NCBI RefSeq assembly: GCF_013386825.1
Contig: NZ_JACARC010000029.1
Location: 62,001-126,000 of the forward strand
Length of the DNA stretch: 64,000 nt
Direction of reading: 5' to 3'
From: Pseudomonas sp. IPO3778
GTDB taxonomy: Bacteria > Pseudomonadota > Gammaproteobacteria > Pseudomonadales > Pseudomonadaceae
Position 1 is the first letter of the stretch; every line of letters starts with the position of its first letter. The notes below the pieces were generated by a model. It searched no databases. It was not told the DNA's origin and saw only the letters and a list, made by a program, of their open reading frames with translations. A program made the position numbers and the translations under genes. Below are positions 32,807 through 45,080 of this stretch, piece after piece.

Positions 32807-33592
32807 TTAGTGGGCCACGTGAGCCAGCGGGAACAGGCGCTTGAAGTTTTCAGTAGTCTGTTCGGCCAATCGCTCGTAGGACTCGCCCCGCAGCATCGCC
32901 AGGTAATCCGCCACATCCCGCACGTATTCCGGCAGGTTGGGTTTGCCGCGGTGGGGAATCGGCGCCAGGTACGGCGAATCGGTTTCCACCAGCAGGCGGT
33001 CCGCCGGCACTTGGCGTGCGACATCCCGCAGGGCGTCGGCATTGCGGAAGGTGACAATGCCCGACAGGGAAATGTAGTAACCCAGGTCGAGGGCGGCCTT
33101 GGCCATGTCCCAGTCCTCTGTGAAGCAATGCAGCACACCGGCCTGGGGCAACGCGGCTTCGCGCAGCAGGGTCAGGGTGTCGGCACGGGCGCCACGGGTG
33201 TGGATGATGACGGGCTTGCCGGTTTGCTGGGCGGCTTGCAGGTGCAGGCGGAAGGACGCCTGCTGCAACTCGGCGGCTTCCGGTTCGTAGTGGTAATCCA
33301 GGCCAGTCTCGCCGATGGCCACTACCCGAGGGTGATTGAGTTCACCGAGCAACCAGTCGAGGGCCGGGGCTTCGCCGGGCTTCAGGTCCAGCGGATGAAT
33401 CCCCACCGAACAGTCGACGTCGGCATAGCGATCGGCCAGGGCTTTGACGTCGGCGGCATTTTCCGCGCTGACGCCGATGCACAGAAAATGCCCTACCCCG
33501 CGCTGGCGCGCGGCTTCAAGGGCGGCGTCGAGGGAGCCGCCGTGCTGGGCCAGGTCGAGGCGATCAAGGTGGCAATGGGAATCTACGAGCAT
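32807..33592 (-). CDS. tatD: TatD family metal-dependent hydrolase
   Basis: A 261-residue TIM-barrel hydrolase/DNase. Metal ligands show as VDSHCHLDRLDL, EIGLDYH-like GETGLDYHYEP, HTRGARADT, LHCFTEDWD and ETDSPYLAP. TatD enzymes act as 3'-5' exonucleases or deoxyribonucleases on damaged DNA, and the name does not imply a Tat role. It is the last gene of the mltG-tmk-holB-tatD series. PilZ, which separates holB and tatD in P. aeruginosa, is absent; a hairpin lies there instead. Confidence 0.93.
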   Translation of the reverse strand: MLVDSHCHLDRLDLAQHGGSLDAALEAARQRGVGHFLCIGVSAENAADVKALADRYADVDCSVGIHPLDLKPGEAPALDWLLGELNHPRVVAIGETGLDYHYEPEAAELQQASFRLHLQAAQQTGKPVIIHTRGARADTLTLLREAALPQAGVLHCFTEDWDMAKAALDLGYYISLSGIVTFRNADALRDVARQVPADRLLVETDSPYLAPIPHRGKPNLPEYVRDVADYLAMLRGESYERLAEQTTENFKRLFPLAHVAH

Positions 33593-33624
33593 AGGGATCT
33601 ACAACTTGAGTCACGGGAAGTGTC

Positions 33625-33649
33625 TGGCCGACGATACACCCGTCGGCCA
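33625..33649. other. Hairpin between holB and tatD
   Basis: TGGCCGAC, 9-nt loop GATACACCC, GTCGGCCA: an eight-bp stem with no T run, in the 63-nt gap where P. aeruginosa has pilZ. It may stabilise or process the polycistronic mRNA. Confidence 0.5.
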
Positions 33650-33655
33650 CTGAAA

Positions 33656-35279
<1,624 letters not shown>

Positions 35280-35289
35280 TTAGTCAGAG

Positions 35290-36414
35290 TCATTGCGGGC
35301 TTTGCGGCGTGGCGTCGTCAGGCGCAGGAGACGGCTCGGCGGGCGTATCCACCGGCGCGTCCGCAGGTTTTGCCGCCGGCGCGGGCGCGGGGCTGGAACG
35401 GTAATCGGCGCGGCGCTTCATCTGGAACTCACGCACCGCAGCATTATGGGCATCCAGGTTATCCGAGAAAATATGGCTGCCATCGCCCCGGGCGACAAAA
35501 TACAGGCTGCTGCCCGCCACCGGGTTCAGCGCAGCATGAATCGCCTCGCGCCCGACCATGGCAATCGGCGTCGGCGGCAGCCCGGCGATCATGTAGGTGT
35601 TATAGGGGTTGGCTTCCTTGAGGTGGGCACGGGTCAGCTTGCCGGTGTAGCGCTCGCCGAGGCCGTAGATCACCGTCGGGTCGGTTTGCAGCAGCATGCC
35701 GATCTGCATGCGCCGCACAAACACCCCGGCAATCTGGCCGCGCTCTTCCGGCACACCGGTTTCTTTCTCGACCAGCGAGGCCATGATCAGCGCTTGATAG
35801 GGTTCGGTGTACGGTGCCTCGGCCGAACGTTTGCTCCACTCCTGAGCAAGCACATCGTCCAGCCGGTTGTAGGATTTCTTCAGCAACTCGACGTCGGTCA
35901 TGCCGCGCACGAAGCGGTAGGTGTCCGGGAAGAAGCGGCCCTCGGGGAACACGCCAGGATGGCCGAGTTTCTCCATCACCTCGCTGTCACTCAGGCCCGA
36001 CAGGGTTTGCTCTATTTTTTCATGCTTGGCCAGGGCGGCGCGCACCTGGCGGAAGTTCCAGCCTTCCACCAGCGTGATGCTGTACTGCACCACTTCGCCA
36101 CGCTGCCACAAACCGATCAGGCCCTCGGCGGTGAGGCCCGGGGTCATGCGGTATTCGCCGCTGTGCAGCGGCTGGCCGTCGAGGTTGAAACGCCAGTAGA
36201 GACGCAACCAGAACGCATCCTTGATCACACCGTCATTTTCCAGGCGATTGAAGGTGCCCGTGGGTGTCGAGCCGGCCGGTACGTCCAGCAATTGCTCCTG
36301 GGTCAGATTCAACGGCTGTTCAAGGGCCGAGGTCAGCTTCCAGGCCGACGCGCCCAGCAGCAAACCCGCCAGGACCAGACCGATCTCCAGCAACAATACA
36401 AATTTACGTCTCAA
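35290..36414 (-). CDS. mltG: Endolytic murein transglycosylase MltG
   Basis: A 374-residue inner-membrane lytic transglycosylase of the YceG/MltG family: one membrane helix near the N-terminus (FVLLLEIGLVLAGLLLGAS), a LysM-like middle and catalytic region with SLVEKETG (essential Glu) and NPYNTYMIAGLPPTPI. The last 40 residues are Pro/Ala-rich. I infer the start is TTG at 36414, one nt after the pabC stop; longer frames cover pabC. It terminates glycan strand polymerisation. Confidence 0.9.
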   Translation of the reverse strand: MRRKFVLLLEIGLVLAGLLLGASAWKLTSALEQPLNLTQEQLLDVPAGSTPTGTFNRLENDGVIKDAFWLRLYWRFNLDGQPLHSGEYRMTPGLTAEGLIGLWQRGEVVQYSITLVEGWNFRQVRAALAKHEKIEQTLSGLSDSEVMEKLGHPGVFPEGRFFPDTYRFVRGMTDVELLKKSYNRLDDVLAQEWSKRSAEAPYTEPYQALIMASLVEKETGVPEERGQIAGVFVRRMQIGMLLQTDPTVIYGLGERYTGKLTRAHLKEANPYNTYMIAGLPPTPIAMVGREAIHAALNPVAGSSLYFVARGDGSHIFSDNLDAHNAAVREFQMKRRADYRSSPAPAPAAKPADAPVDTPAEPSPAPDDATPQSPQ

Positions 36415-36415
36415 A

Positions 36416-37230
36416 TCAAATACCCAATAGTGCGCGAACAATGCCCTGCAGTTTACGGGTGAGCGGCCCAACCGACCAGCTCATCGCAGCACATCCACGC
36501 ACAGGCCAAATGCCATATACGCTATTGCACACAAAGACTTCGTCGGCCTGTTGCAGCTGCTCAAGGCTGATATCGGCCACGCTCACCGGGATGCCCAGCA
36601 CCTGCGCCTGGGCCAACACCTCGGCCCGCATGACGCCGGCCACGCCACAGCGATTCAGATCAGCGGTCAGCAGCCTGCCGTCACGCACTAGAAACAGGTT
36701 GCTGAAGACGCCTTCAACGACTCGACCGGACATATCTAGCATCAAACCTTCGGCGTGCTCGGCATCCTGCCACTCGTTGCGGGCGAACACCTGTTCCAGG
36801 CGATTGAGGTGTTTGAGACCGGCGAGCAACGGTTGTTCGGACAAACGGGTGGTACACGCAAACAGGCGAATGCCCGACGCTGCATGTTCCGGGGGATAAG
36901 TGGCAGGCGGACTGCCTTGCAGAATGCGCCGCGCGGGAGCGACAGCGCTGATGCCATAACCGCGCTGGCTGTCGCCACGGGTCAGGATCAACTTGAGTAC
37001 ACCGTCACCGAGGGCGGCGGCATAGGCCAGCAATTCGCTGCGGATCAGCGGCTGATCCGCAACAATCGCCAACCGCCTGCAACCCTCTTCAAGGCGCTGC
37101 AGGTGGCGGTCGAGCAACACGGGCTGCCCGGCCTTGACGGCAATGGTCTCGAACAGGCCATCACCGTATGCCAGGCCACGGTCTTTCAGGGGCACTGCGC
37201 CCACTGGCTGACCGTCGACCCAACTTTCCA

Positions 37231-37231
<1 letters not shown>
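36416..37231 (-). CDS. pabC: Aminodeoxychorismate lyase
   Basis: A 271-residue fold-type IV PLP enzyme converting 4-amino-4-deoxychorismate to p-aminobenzoate and pyruvate for folate. Visible: DRGLAYGDGLFETIAVK, LILTRGDSQRGYG, LKHLNRLEQVFARNEWQ with the PLP Lys in LKHLNR, and MSGRVVEGVFSNLFLV. Its ATG shares one base with the fabF stop (TGATG), indicating translational coupling. The same gene order pabC-mltG-tmk-holB is found in E. coli. Confidence 0.93.
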
Positions 37232-38475
<1,244 letters not shown>

Positions 38476-38522
38476 AGCACTCTCCTTTTTCTAATGACGA
38501 CACTTTGCATCAGGCTTAAAGG

Positions 38523-38556
38523 AAAAAACCGCACGCCATAGGGCAGTGCGGTTTTT
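38523..38556. terminator. Terminator-like hairpin between acpP and fabF
   Basis: ACCGCAC, an 11-nt loop, GTGCGGT, with six A before and five T after; on the minus strand it is followed by six T, so it could partly end acpP transcripts before fabF. Confidence 0.7.
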
Positions 38557-38585
38557 CCATCACAGCAAGCGACGATTACAAACTA

Positions 38586-38822
38586 TTACGCCTGGTGGCT
38601 AGTAACGTAGTCGATAGCAGCTTGAACGGTAGTGATTTTTTCAGCTTCTTCGTCCGGGATTTCGGTCTCGAATTCCTCTTCCAGAGCCATCACCAGCTCA
38701 ACGGTGTCAAGGGAGTCGGCACCCAGGTCTTCAACGAAGGAAGCAGTGTTGGTCACTTCTTCTTCTTTAACGCCCAGTTGCTCAGCAACGATTTTCTTGA
38801 CGCGCTCTTCGATGGTGCTCAT
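38586..38822 (-). CDS. acpP: Acyl carrier protein
   Basis: A 78-residue acidic carrier of fatty acyl chains. The phosphopantetheine serine is Ser37 in [11 protein letters not shown]. Helices are typical. It has its own promoter about 50 nt upstream (38875-38902) and a terminator-like hairpin downstream, consistent with the need for far more ACP than the other fab enzymes. Confidence 0.98.
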   Translation of the reverse strand: MSTIEERVKKIVAEQLGVKEEEVTNTASFVEDLGADSLDTVELVMALEEEFETEIPDEEAEKITTVQAAIDYVTSHQA

Positions 38823-38874
38823 ACCTTGTTTTCACTCCTAATGGACAAATTCAGGCAGCTGGCCAGTGGGTAAG

Positions 38875-38902
38875 TGTATAGAAAGGCTTTTCAGCTTTTC
38901 AA
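38875..38902 (-). promoter_or_regulatory. Sigma-70-like promoter of acpP
   Basis: On the minus strand TTGAAA (38902-38897), 16-nt spacer, TATACA (38880-38875). The leader would be about 46 nt. The fabG-acpP gap (about 190 nt) contains no other clear feature. Confidence 0.6.
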
Positions 38903-39014
38903 CTGAAAGCTTCACCCTCGTACCCTATTGGCCATCTGCCTATAAATAGATTGCAGCTTTATAACGGATTTTAGACAGCTCGTATGACATTTTTTTGAAG
39001 CGATCCGTCACAAT

Positions 39015-39758
39015 TTAACTCATGTACATCCCGCCGTTAACCGGGATTGTAGCCCCAGTCACGTATGCCGCACCGTCGGATGCCAGGAAAGAGACCACTT
39101 TCGCGATCTCTTGAGCCTGGCCCAGGCGGCCCAGCGGAATCTGCGCCAGCAACATTTCACGTTGCGCTTCTGGCAGTTCGCGGGTCATATCGGTGTCGAT
39201 GAACCCAGGGGCCACCGAGTTGACCGTAATCGACCGCGAGCCCACTTCACGCGCCAGCGCACGGCTGAAACCTTCCAGACCGGCCTTGGCGGCTGCGTAG
39301 TTTACTTGGCCTGCGTTGCCCATGGCACCCACTACGGAGCCAATATTGATAATTCGACCCCAACGCGCCTTGGTCATGCCGCGCAAAACACCTTTGGACA
39401 GGCGAAACAGACTGTTCAAGTTGGTATCGACGACATCATGCCACTCGTCGTCTTTCATGCGCATCATCAGGTTATCGCGGGTGATACCGGCGTTATTCAC
39501 CAGAATAGCCGGTGCACCGAATTGCGCTGTGATTTCAGCCAATACAGCAGCAACGGACTCATCGCTGGTCACGTTAAGCTCAAGGCCGGTGCCCTGAACG
39601 CCGTTTTCCTTCAGCGTCGCGGCAATGCGCTCAGCGCCGGCGGCGGAGGTGGCGGTACCAATGACCACAGCGCCCAGACGGCCCAGCTCCAGGGCGATCG
39701 CCTGGCCAATGCCACGGCTTGCGCCGGTGACCAGTGCAACTTTACCTTGCAGACTCAT
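39015..39758 (-). CDS. fabG: 3-oxoacyl-[ACP] reductase
   Basis: A 247-residue NADPH-dependent SDR reducing beta-ketoacyl-ACP. NADPH loop VTGASRGIGQAIALEL, NNAGITRDNL, catalytic Ser in IGSVVGAMG, and NYAAAKAG with Tyr-Lys. AGGAG before the ATG; 27-nt gap from fabD. Standard length. Confidence 0.97.
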   Translation of the reverse strand: MSLQGKVALVTGASRGIGQAIALELGRLGAVVIGTATSAAGAERIAATLKENGVQGTGLELNVTSDESVAAVLAEITAQFGAPAILVNNAGITRDNLMMRMKDDEWHDVVDTNLNSLFRLSKGVLRGMTKARWGRIINIGSVVGAMGNAGQVNYAAAKAGLEGFSRALAREVGSRSITVNSVAPGFIDTDMTRELPEAQREMLLAQIPLGRLGQAQEIAKVVSFLASDGAAYVTGATIPVNGGMYMS

Positions 39759-39785
39759 GCAGGCTTCTCCTGAGTTCGGAAATTA

Positions 39786-40724
39786 TCAGGCCAGGGCTGC
39801 GCGAGCGGCAGCGAAGGCATCCGGGGTATTGAGGTTGGAAGTCGACACGCCTTCGGCGCAACGCTTGTTCAGGCCGGCCAGGACCTTGCCCGGGCCGCAC
39901 TCTACCAATTGAGTGGCGCCGTTGGCGGCAAGGGTCTGCACCGACTCAACCCAGCGAACCGGCTTGTACAACTGCTCCAGCAGGTCGCGCTTGAGGGTTT
40001 CCAGGTCGGAAGCCACTGCAGCGCTGACGTTCTGCACCAGCGGGATCTGCGGCACCTGCCAGTTGATCGCGGCGATGGACTCGGCGAAACGCTCGGCAGC
40101 CGGGCGCATCAGCTCGCAGTGGGACGGCACGCTGACCGGCAGCGGCAACGCACGCTTGGCGCCACTGGCCTTGCAGCCTTCGATGGCGCGCTCTACAGCG
40201 GCCTTGGCACCGGCGATCACCACCTGGCCCGGGGAGTTGAAGTTGACGGCGCTGACCACTTCGCCCTGAGCCGCTTCGGCACAGGCCGCGATCACGTCAG
40301 CATCTTCCAGGCCGAGAATGGCAGCCATGCCGCCCTGCCCGGCCGGAACCGCTTCCTGCATCAACTGGCCACGACGCTCGACCAGCTTGACCGCTTCACC
40401 GAGGGTCAGGCTGCCAGCGGCCACCAGGGCGCTGTATTCGCCCAGGCTGTGACCGGCGACGTAGGCCGGACGCGCACCACCTTCTGCCAGCCACAGGCGC
40501 CACAGGGCGACGGAGGCGGTCAGAATGGCCGGTTGGGTCTTGTCGGTTTGGTTGAGCAGCTCTTCCGGCCCTTGTTGGGTCAGTGCCCACAGGTCGTAAC
40601 CCAGGGCATCGGAAGCTTCCTTGAAAGTTTCCAGGACCAGCGGATGTTCCGCGCCCAGCTCGGCCAACATGCCGAGGGACTGCGAACCCTGCCCTGGAAA
40701 GACGAATGCGAGGGATGTAGACAT
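39786..40724 (-). CDS. fabD: Malonyl-CoA:ACP transacylase
   Basis: A 312-residue transferase loading malonyl onto ACP. FPGQGSQSLGML at the start, catalytic Ser in GHSLGEYSAL, VSVPSHCELM with the catalytic His. I take MSTSLAFVFPGQG at 40724 as the start, with AGGGG upstream; the longer frame is in the 126-nt gap from plsX. Unlike E. coli, there is no fabH between plsX and fabD. Confidence 0.96.
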   Translation of the reverse strand: MSTSLAFVFPGQGSQSLGMLAELGAEHPLVLETFKEASDALGYDLWALTQQGPEELLNQTDKTQPAILTASVALWRLWLAEGGARPAYVAGHSLGEYSALVAAGSLTLGEAVKLVERRGQLMQEAVPAGQGGMAAILGLEDADVIAACAEAAQGEVVSAVNFNSPGQVVIAGAKAAVERAIEGCKASGAKRALPLPVSVPSHCELMRPAAERFAESIAAINWQVPQIPLVQNVSAAVASDLETLKRDLLEQLYKPVRWVESVQTLAANGATQLVECGPGKVLAGLNKRCAEGVSTSNLNTPDAFAAARAALA

Positions 40725-40850
40725 GTAACAAGCCCCTAATGATCTGGTCGTCGGAAATTGACGCCCCACAGGTGGGAGCGCTAGAAACTGACAGATTGGA
40801 TGGTCAATTGAACTGGCCGGTCACATTTAAGCATTTCCGGCCCCATTCGC

Positions 40851-41861
40851 CTAAGGCAACAGATCCTCAAGACGACCGTGCAAGCGTTGCGGCAGGTTTT
40901 CCTGGATCTCGATCAAGGCGCGCTGGATGGCACTTTGAAAACCCTGCACCCCTGCCGAACCGTGACTTTTCACCACAATGCCCTGCAACCCCAGGAAACT
41001 CGCGCCGTTATGCCGCGCCGGTGCCAGGTCGGCCTGCAAACGCCGCATCAAGGGCAGCGCCAGGGCGCCCACCAGGCGTGACGCCAGGTTGCGCTTGAAC
41101 AAGGCTTCGATGCGCGCCGCAATCATCGTCGCCAGGCCTTCGCTGGACTTGAGCAGGATATTGCCGACAAACCCGTCGCACACCACCACATCCGCTTCGC
41201 CGCGGTACACGCCGTCACCCTCGACAAAACCGATGTAGTTCAAGCCGCGGGCGCTTTGCAACAGCGTCGCTGCCAGCTTGACCTGCTGATTGCCCTTGAT
41301 GTCTTCGGTGCCGATGTTCAGCAACGCTACACGCGGCCGGGCCACGCCCAGCGCTTCGGCCGCCACCGAACCCATCAGCGCAAAATGCAGCAGATGCTCG
41401 GCGCTGCAATCGACGTTCGCCCCCAGGTCCAGCAACTGGCAGTAGCCCTGCTGGGTCGGGATTGCCGCGACCATCGCTGGCCGGTCAATCCCCGGCAGGG
41501 TTTTCAGCACATGCCGGGACAACGCCATCAACGCCCCGGTATTGCCGGCACTGACGCAGGCCTGGGCCTTGCCATCGCGCACCAGCTGCAGGGCCACCCG
41601 CATTGAAGAGTCAGGTTTGCCGCGCAAGGCCGTCGCAGGCTTTTCATCCATGGTAATGGTTTCGCTGGCCGGTGTAATCGTCAGGCGCGCGCGATCCACC
41701 GCCGGATGGCTGGCAATCAGTTCTTCAAGTAAGGAGGGTTGACCGACGAGGGCCAGGTGCAGCGAGGGCGTGGCAGACAGGCAAGCAATGCAGGCCTGAA
41801 CAATGCTGCGGGGACCGAAGTCCCCGCCCATTGCGTCAATCGCGATGACTTGAGCAGACAA
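40851..41861 (-). CDS. plsX: Phosphate acyltransferase PlsX
   Basis: A 336-residue enzyme making acyl-phosphate from acyl-ACP for phospholipid synthesis. [19 protein letters not shown] at the start, [14 protein letters not shown] and [16 protein letters not shown] are family motifs. The start codon appears to be TTG, 4 nt past the rpmF stop with no good ribosome site, so it is probably translated by coupling to rpmF. Confidence 0.96.
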   Translation of the reverse strand: MSAQVIAIDAMGGDFGPRSIVQACIACLSATPSLHLALVGQPSLLEELIASHPAVDRARLTITPASETITMDEKPATALRGKPDSSMRVALQLVRDGKAQACVSAGNTGALMALSRHVLKTLPGIDRPAMVAAIPTQQGYCQLLDLGANVDCSAEHLLHFALMGSVAAEALGVARPRVALLNIGTEDIKGNQQVKLAATLLQSARGLNYIGFVEGDGVYRGEADVVVCDGFVGNILLKSSEGLATMIAARIEALFKRNLASRLVGALALPLMRRLQADLAPARHNGASFLGLQGIVVKSHGSAGVQGFQSAIQRALIEIQENLPQRLHGRLEDLLP

Positions 41862-41865
41862 GTGA

Positions 41866-42048
41866 TTACTCGTCAGCGCCCTTGTCGATCACTTTACGGC
41901 CACGGTATACGCCTTCTGGCGATACGTGGTGACGCAGGTGAACTTCACCGGTGGTTTTTTCTACAGACAGAGTGCTTGCCGTCAGGGCGTCGTGCGAACG
42001 ACGCATGTCACGGGCAGAGCGGGATTTTTTGTTCTGCTGAACAGCCAT
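41866..42048 (-). CDS. rpmF: 50S ribosomal protein L32
   Basis: A 60-residue basic ribosomal protein beginning [20 protein letters not shown]. It lacks the zinc-binding cysteines of some L32 forms, as expected in Pseudomonas. Between yceD (13 nt) and plsX (4 nt), the widespread order. Confidence 0.98.
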   Translation of the reverse strand: MAVQQNKKSRSARDMRRSHDALTASTLSVEKTTGEVHLRHHVSPEGVYRGRKVIDKGADE

Positions 42049-42061
42049 AATTGATTAACTC

Positions 42062-42589
42062 CTAAACGTTTGGGTCACGCTTTAACTGCGCCAATACACT
42101 GAACGGGTTGGACCGCGTTACCTCGTCCTCGCTCGGTTCGGGCTCATCGAGACCCGCCGGCTGCTGGCATTCTTCCGGATGATGAGCAGGCACAATGGGC
42201 AAGGCGAGCAAAAGCTCCTCCTCGATCAGTGACTGCAGATCCAAAGGATCTTCGCCCAGTTCCAGCACGTCATAACCTTTCGGCAACGACTGGGTATTCG
42301 CACCCTCTTTCACCACAGCATAACTGCATTCGCTGTGGATCGGCAGGGTGACCAGCTCAAGACAACGCTGGCAAACCATTTTGACTTCGGTGTCGATAAA
42401 GCTGTGGATTACCACAGACTTACGTTCATCTCGTTCAAAAACGAATTTAGCCTGCACCGTACCGACAGTGTCGGAAAGCGGGTCGCAGAGTCTCTCCAAA
42501 TCGGCCAGGAGCAGCTCACCTTGAAGGGTGGTGCCACGATCAGCCAATTTGCGCGGGTCAACGTGAGGTGGAATCGGGTCATTCAACAT
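42062..42589 (-). CDS. yceD: YceD/DUF177 family protein
   Basis: A 175-residue protein of the DUF177 family, linked to 23S rRNA processing or large ribosomal subunit assembly in other bacteria. The CQRCLE cysteine pair and acidic DLQSLIEEELLLALPIVPAH are characteristic. ATG at 42589 gives the standard start MLNDPIPPHVDP. It precedes rpmF and is divergent from maf. Confidence 0.9.
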   Translation of the reverse strand: MLNDPIPPHVDPRKLADRGTTLQGELLLADLERLCDPLSDTVGTVQAKFVFERDERKSVVIHSFIDTEVKMVCQRCLELVTLPIHSECSYAVVKEGANTQSLPKGYDVLELGEDPLDLQSLIEEELLLALPIVPAHHPEECQQPAGLDEPEPSEDEVTRSNPFSVLAQLKRDPNV

Positions 42590-42694
42590 AGGCGCAGCAT
42601 TATAGGGATGCACCCGGCCATGTCAAAGGAAATTCAGCCCTGTCCGTCGCAGGGCCTCCCCGCTAGAATCCGCGACTGCCTTGAGGAGACGCCC

Positions 42695-43273
42695 ATGCTG
42701 CCTTTATTACTCGCTTCCAGCTCGGTTTATCGCCGGGAATTGTTGAACCGCCTGCACCTGCCGTTCATATGCAGTTCGCCGGACATCGACGAAAGCCGCC
42801 GCCCGGACGAGTCCGCCATGGAACTGGTCAAGCGCCTCGCCGAGGAAAAAGCCCGCGCCCTGGCCGTCAGTCATCCAGGGCACCTGATTATCGGCTCGGA
42901 CCAGGTCGCCGCGCTCGACGGGCAGATCATCGGCAAGCCCCACACCTTCGAGAAGGCCCGCGAGCAGTTGCTGGCGGCGAGCGGCAAGCGCGTCAGCTTC
43001 CTCACAGGCCTCGCCGTACTGAATAGTGCCACCGGGCACTGCCAGGTCGACTGCATCCCCTTCACCGTGCACATGCGCACGCTGGACGCAGCCCGTATCG
43101 AACGCTACCTGCGCATCGAGCAGCCCTACGACTGCGCTGGCAGCTTCAAGGCCGAGGGTTTGGGGGTGAGCCTGTTTCAAAGCACCGAAGGACCGGACGC
43201 TACCAGCCTGGTCGGCCTGCCGCTGATTCGGCTGGTGGACATGCTGCTGGCCGAAGGTGTGCAGATACCCTGA
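42695..43273 (+). CDS. yceF: Maf family nucleotide pyrophosphatase (YceF type)
   Basis: A 192-residue Maf protein; the YceF subgroup prefers 7-methyl-GTP. LASSSVYRRELLNRLHLPF, SAMELVKRLAEEKARAL, IGSDQVAAL and DCAGSFKAEG are its motifs. The start ATG at 42695 has GAGGAG upstream; longer frames overlap the yceD gene. It is divergent from yceD-rpmF as in E. coli. Confidence 0.93.
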   Translation: MLPLLLASSSVYRRELLNRLHLPFICSSPDIDESRRPDESAMELVKRLAEEKARALAVSHPGHLIIGSDQVAALDGQIIGKPHTFEKAREQLLAASGKRVSFLTGLAVLNSATGHCQVDCIPFTVHMRTLDAARIERYLRIEQPYDCAGSFKAEGLGVSLFQSTEGPDATSLVGLPLIRLVDMLLAEGVQIP

Positions 43274-43290
43274 GAACACCACAAAACAAA

Positions 43291-43377
43291 TGTGGGAGCT
43301 GGCTTGCCTGCGATGCAGACACCTCGGTACATCTGTCGCACCGAGGTGATGCTATCGCAGGCAAGCCAGCTCCCACA
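43291..43377. repeat. Extragenic palindromic doublet (REPIN-like), GGCTTGCCTGCGATAG type
   Basis: Arms TGTGGGAGCTGGCTTGCCTG and its inverse, with an inner inverted pair ACCTCGGT/ACCGAGGT. It lies between the convergent maf and sppA genes. Confidence 0.9.
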
Positions 43378-43403
43378 TTTTGAGTCATGCCGCGTTCAAG
43401 GCT

Positions 43404-44396
43404 TCAGCGCAGCGTCGGCCCCTGGAAGCCCATGTACAGCGCCAGCTTCTCAGCCACGCTGGCACCCAGCTTCTTGGAGAAGCGGTCAAACGGCGACTCC
43501 TGAACGGTGAAGTCCACCAGCTCTTTCTCGCCAATCACGTCCCGCGCCACCGAACTGGCACTGCCCAGGCCGTCAATCAAGCCCAGTGGCAACGCTTGCT
43601 CGCCGGACCAGACCAGGCCGGAGAACAGCTCCGGATGTTCTTTATCCTTGAGCCGGTCACCACGCCCTTGCTTGACGCTGGCAATGAACTGCCGATGGGT
43701 AGTGTCCAGCACGCCCTGCCAGAACTGGGTTTCATCCGCCTTTTGCGGCTGGAACGGATCCAGGAACGACTTGTGCTCGCCGGACGTGTAGGTACGCCGC
43801 TCCACCCCCAGCTTCTCCATGGTGCCGACAAACCCGTAACCGGCCGCCGTCACGCCAATGGAACCCACCAGGCTGGCCTTGTCGGCGTAGATCTCGTCGG
43901 CAGCGCTGGCGATGTAATAGGCGCCCGAGGCACCCAGGTCGGAGATCACCGCATACAACTTGATGTCCGGGTGCAAGGCACGCAGGCGACGAATCTCGTC
44001 ATACACATAACCCGACTGCACCGGACTGCCGCCCGGGCTGTTGATGCGCAGGATCACGGCCTTGACCTTGGAATCCTCAAAGGCGGCCCGCAGACTGCTG
44101 ACAATATTGTCGGCGCTGGCAGACTCCTTGTCGGCAATCACTCCGCGCACTTCGATCAATGCCGTGTAGTTGCCGCTACGGGTGGCACTCTTTTCCATGT
44201 CCATCAACGGACTGAACAGCGCCAGCATGCCCAACAGATAAATAAAGGTCAGCAGCTTGAAAAAGATCCCCCAACGCCGCGAGCGACGCTGCTCCTGCAC
44301 ACTGGCCAGCAGGGTTTTTTCCAGCAACTTCCAGCTTCTGTCATCGCCATTGTTATCGGCATTGGCCTTCTCAGGCGCTTTCCACTCATCGGTCAT
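43404..44396 (-). CDS. sppA: Signal peptide peptidase SppA (short form)
   Basis: A 330-residue inner-membrane serine peptidase that degrades released signal peptides. One membrane helix (FFKLLTFIYLLGMLALFS) then the ClpP-like domain: LRINSPGGSPVQSGY, catalytic DLGASGAYYIASAADEIYA, and SLVGSIGV. It lacks the N-terminal duplicated domain of E. coli SppA. It is downstream of the HAD phosphatase by 21 nt. Confidence 0.92.
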   Translation of the reverse strand: MTDEWKAPEKANADNNGDDRSWKLLEKTLLASVQEQRRSRRWGIFFKLLTFIYLLGMLALFSPLMDMEKSATRSGNYTALIEVRGVIADKESASADNIVSSLRAAFEDSKVKAVILRINSPGGSPVQSGYVYDEIRRLRALHPDIKLYAVISDLGASGAYYIASAADEIYADKASLVGSIGVTAAGYGFVGTMEKLGVERRTYTSGEHKSFLDPFQPQKADETQFWQGVLDTTHRQFIASVKQGRGDRLKDKEHPELFSGLVWSGEQALPLGLIDGLGSASSVARDVIGEKELVDFTVQESPFDRFSKKLGASVAEKLALYMGFQGPTLR

Positions 44397-44417
44397 GCCA
44401 TCTACCCCAGCAAAGAC

Positions 44418-45080
44418 TTAATGGGCCCGGCTGAGCCAGGCCTGCAATTCAGAAAAACGGTCAATCGTCAGTCTCGGCTCATACGCCTGCAACGCCTGGG
44501 CAGACTGGGCGCCGTAGCTGACCGCCACGGAGTCCATGCCCGCATTGCGCGCCATCATCAGGTCGAACGACGCATCACCCACCATCAACGCCTGCCGGGG
44601 CGAAACGCCACATTGAGCGAGGATCTGTTCGAGCATCAGAGGGTGAGGTTTGCTGGCGGTTTCATCCGCCGCACGGGTGGCGTCGAAATAATCTTCCCAG
44701 CCATGGGCCTTGAGCACCCGATCCAGGCCGCGACGGGCCTTGCCGGTGGCCACCGCGAGGTGATAACCGTCGGCGCGAAACGCTTCCATGGCCTGGGCCA
44801 CGCCTTCAAACAACGGTGAAGGCCGGGCATCCAGGGCCATATAGTGATCGGCATAGTGCTGACGAAAGGCTATCAGCTCGTCGTCACCGATCTCTGGATA
44901 CAGGGTGCGGATCGCTTCCGGCAGGCCCAGACCGATAATGCCCTTGACCGCCAGGTCGTCGCACAACGCGTAACCGGAACGGGTCGACGCCGCGTGCATC
45001 GACTCGACAATCCGACCAATGGAATCGCACAGGGTGCCATCCCAGTCAAAGATCAGCAGTTTGTAGTCAGGGTGCGACAC
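44418..45080 (-). CDS. HAD-IA family hydrolase
   Basis: A 220-residue phosphatase: [18 protein letters not shown] (nucleophile Asp), [25 protein letters not shown] and [16 protein letters not shown]. Similar to phosphoglycolate or pyrophosphate phosphatases of this subgroup, substrate not fixed. GTG start; it overlaps the rluC stop by 14 nt, so it is coupled to rluC. Confidence 0.88.
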   Translation of the reverse strand: MSHPDYKLLIFDWDGTLCDSIGRIVESMHAASTRSGYALCDDLAVKGIIGLGLPEAIRTLYPEIGDDELIAFRQHYADHYMALDARPSPLFEGVAQAMEAFRADGYHLAVATGKARRGLDRVLKAHGWEDYFDATRAADETASKPHPLMLEQILAQCGVSPRQALMVGDASFDLMMARNAGMDSVAVSYGAQSAQALQAYEPRLTIDRFSELQAWLSRAH

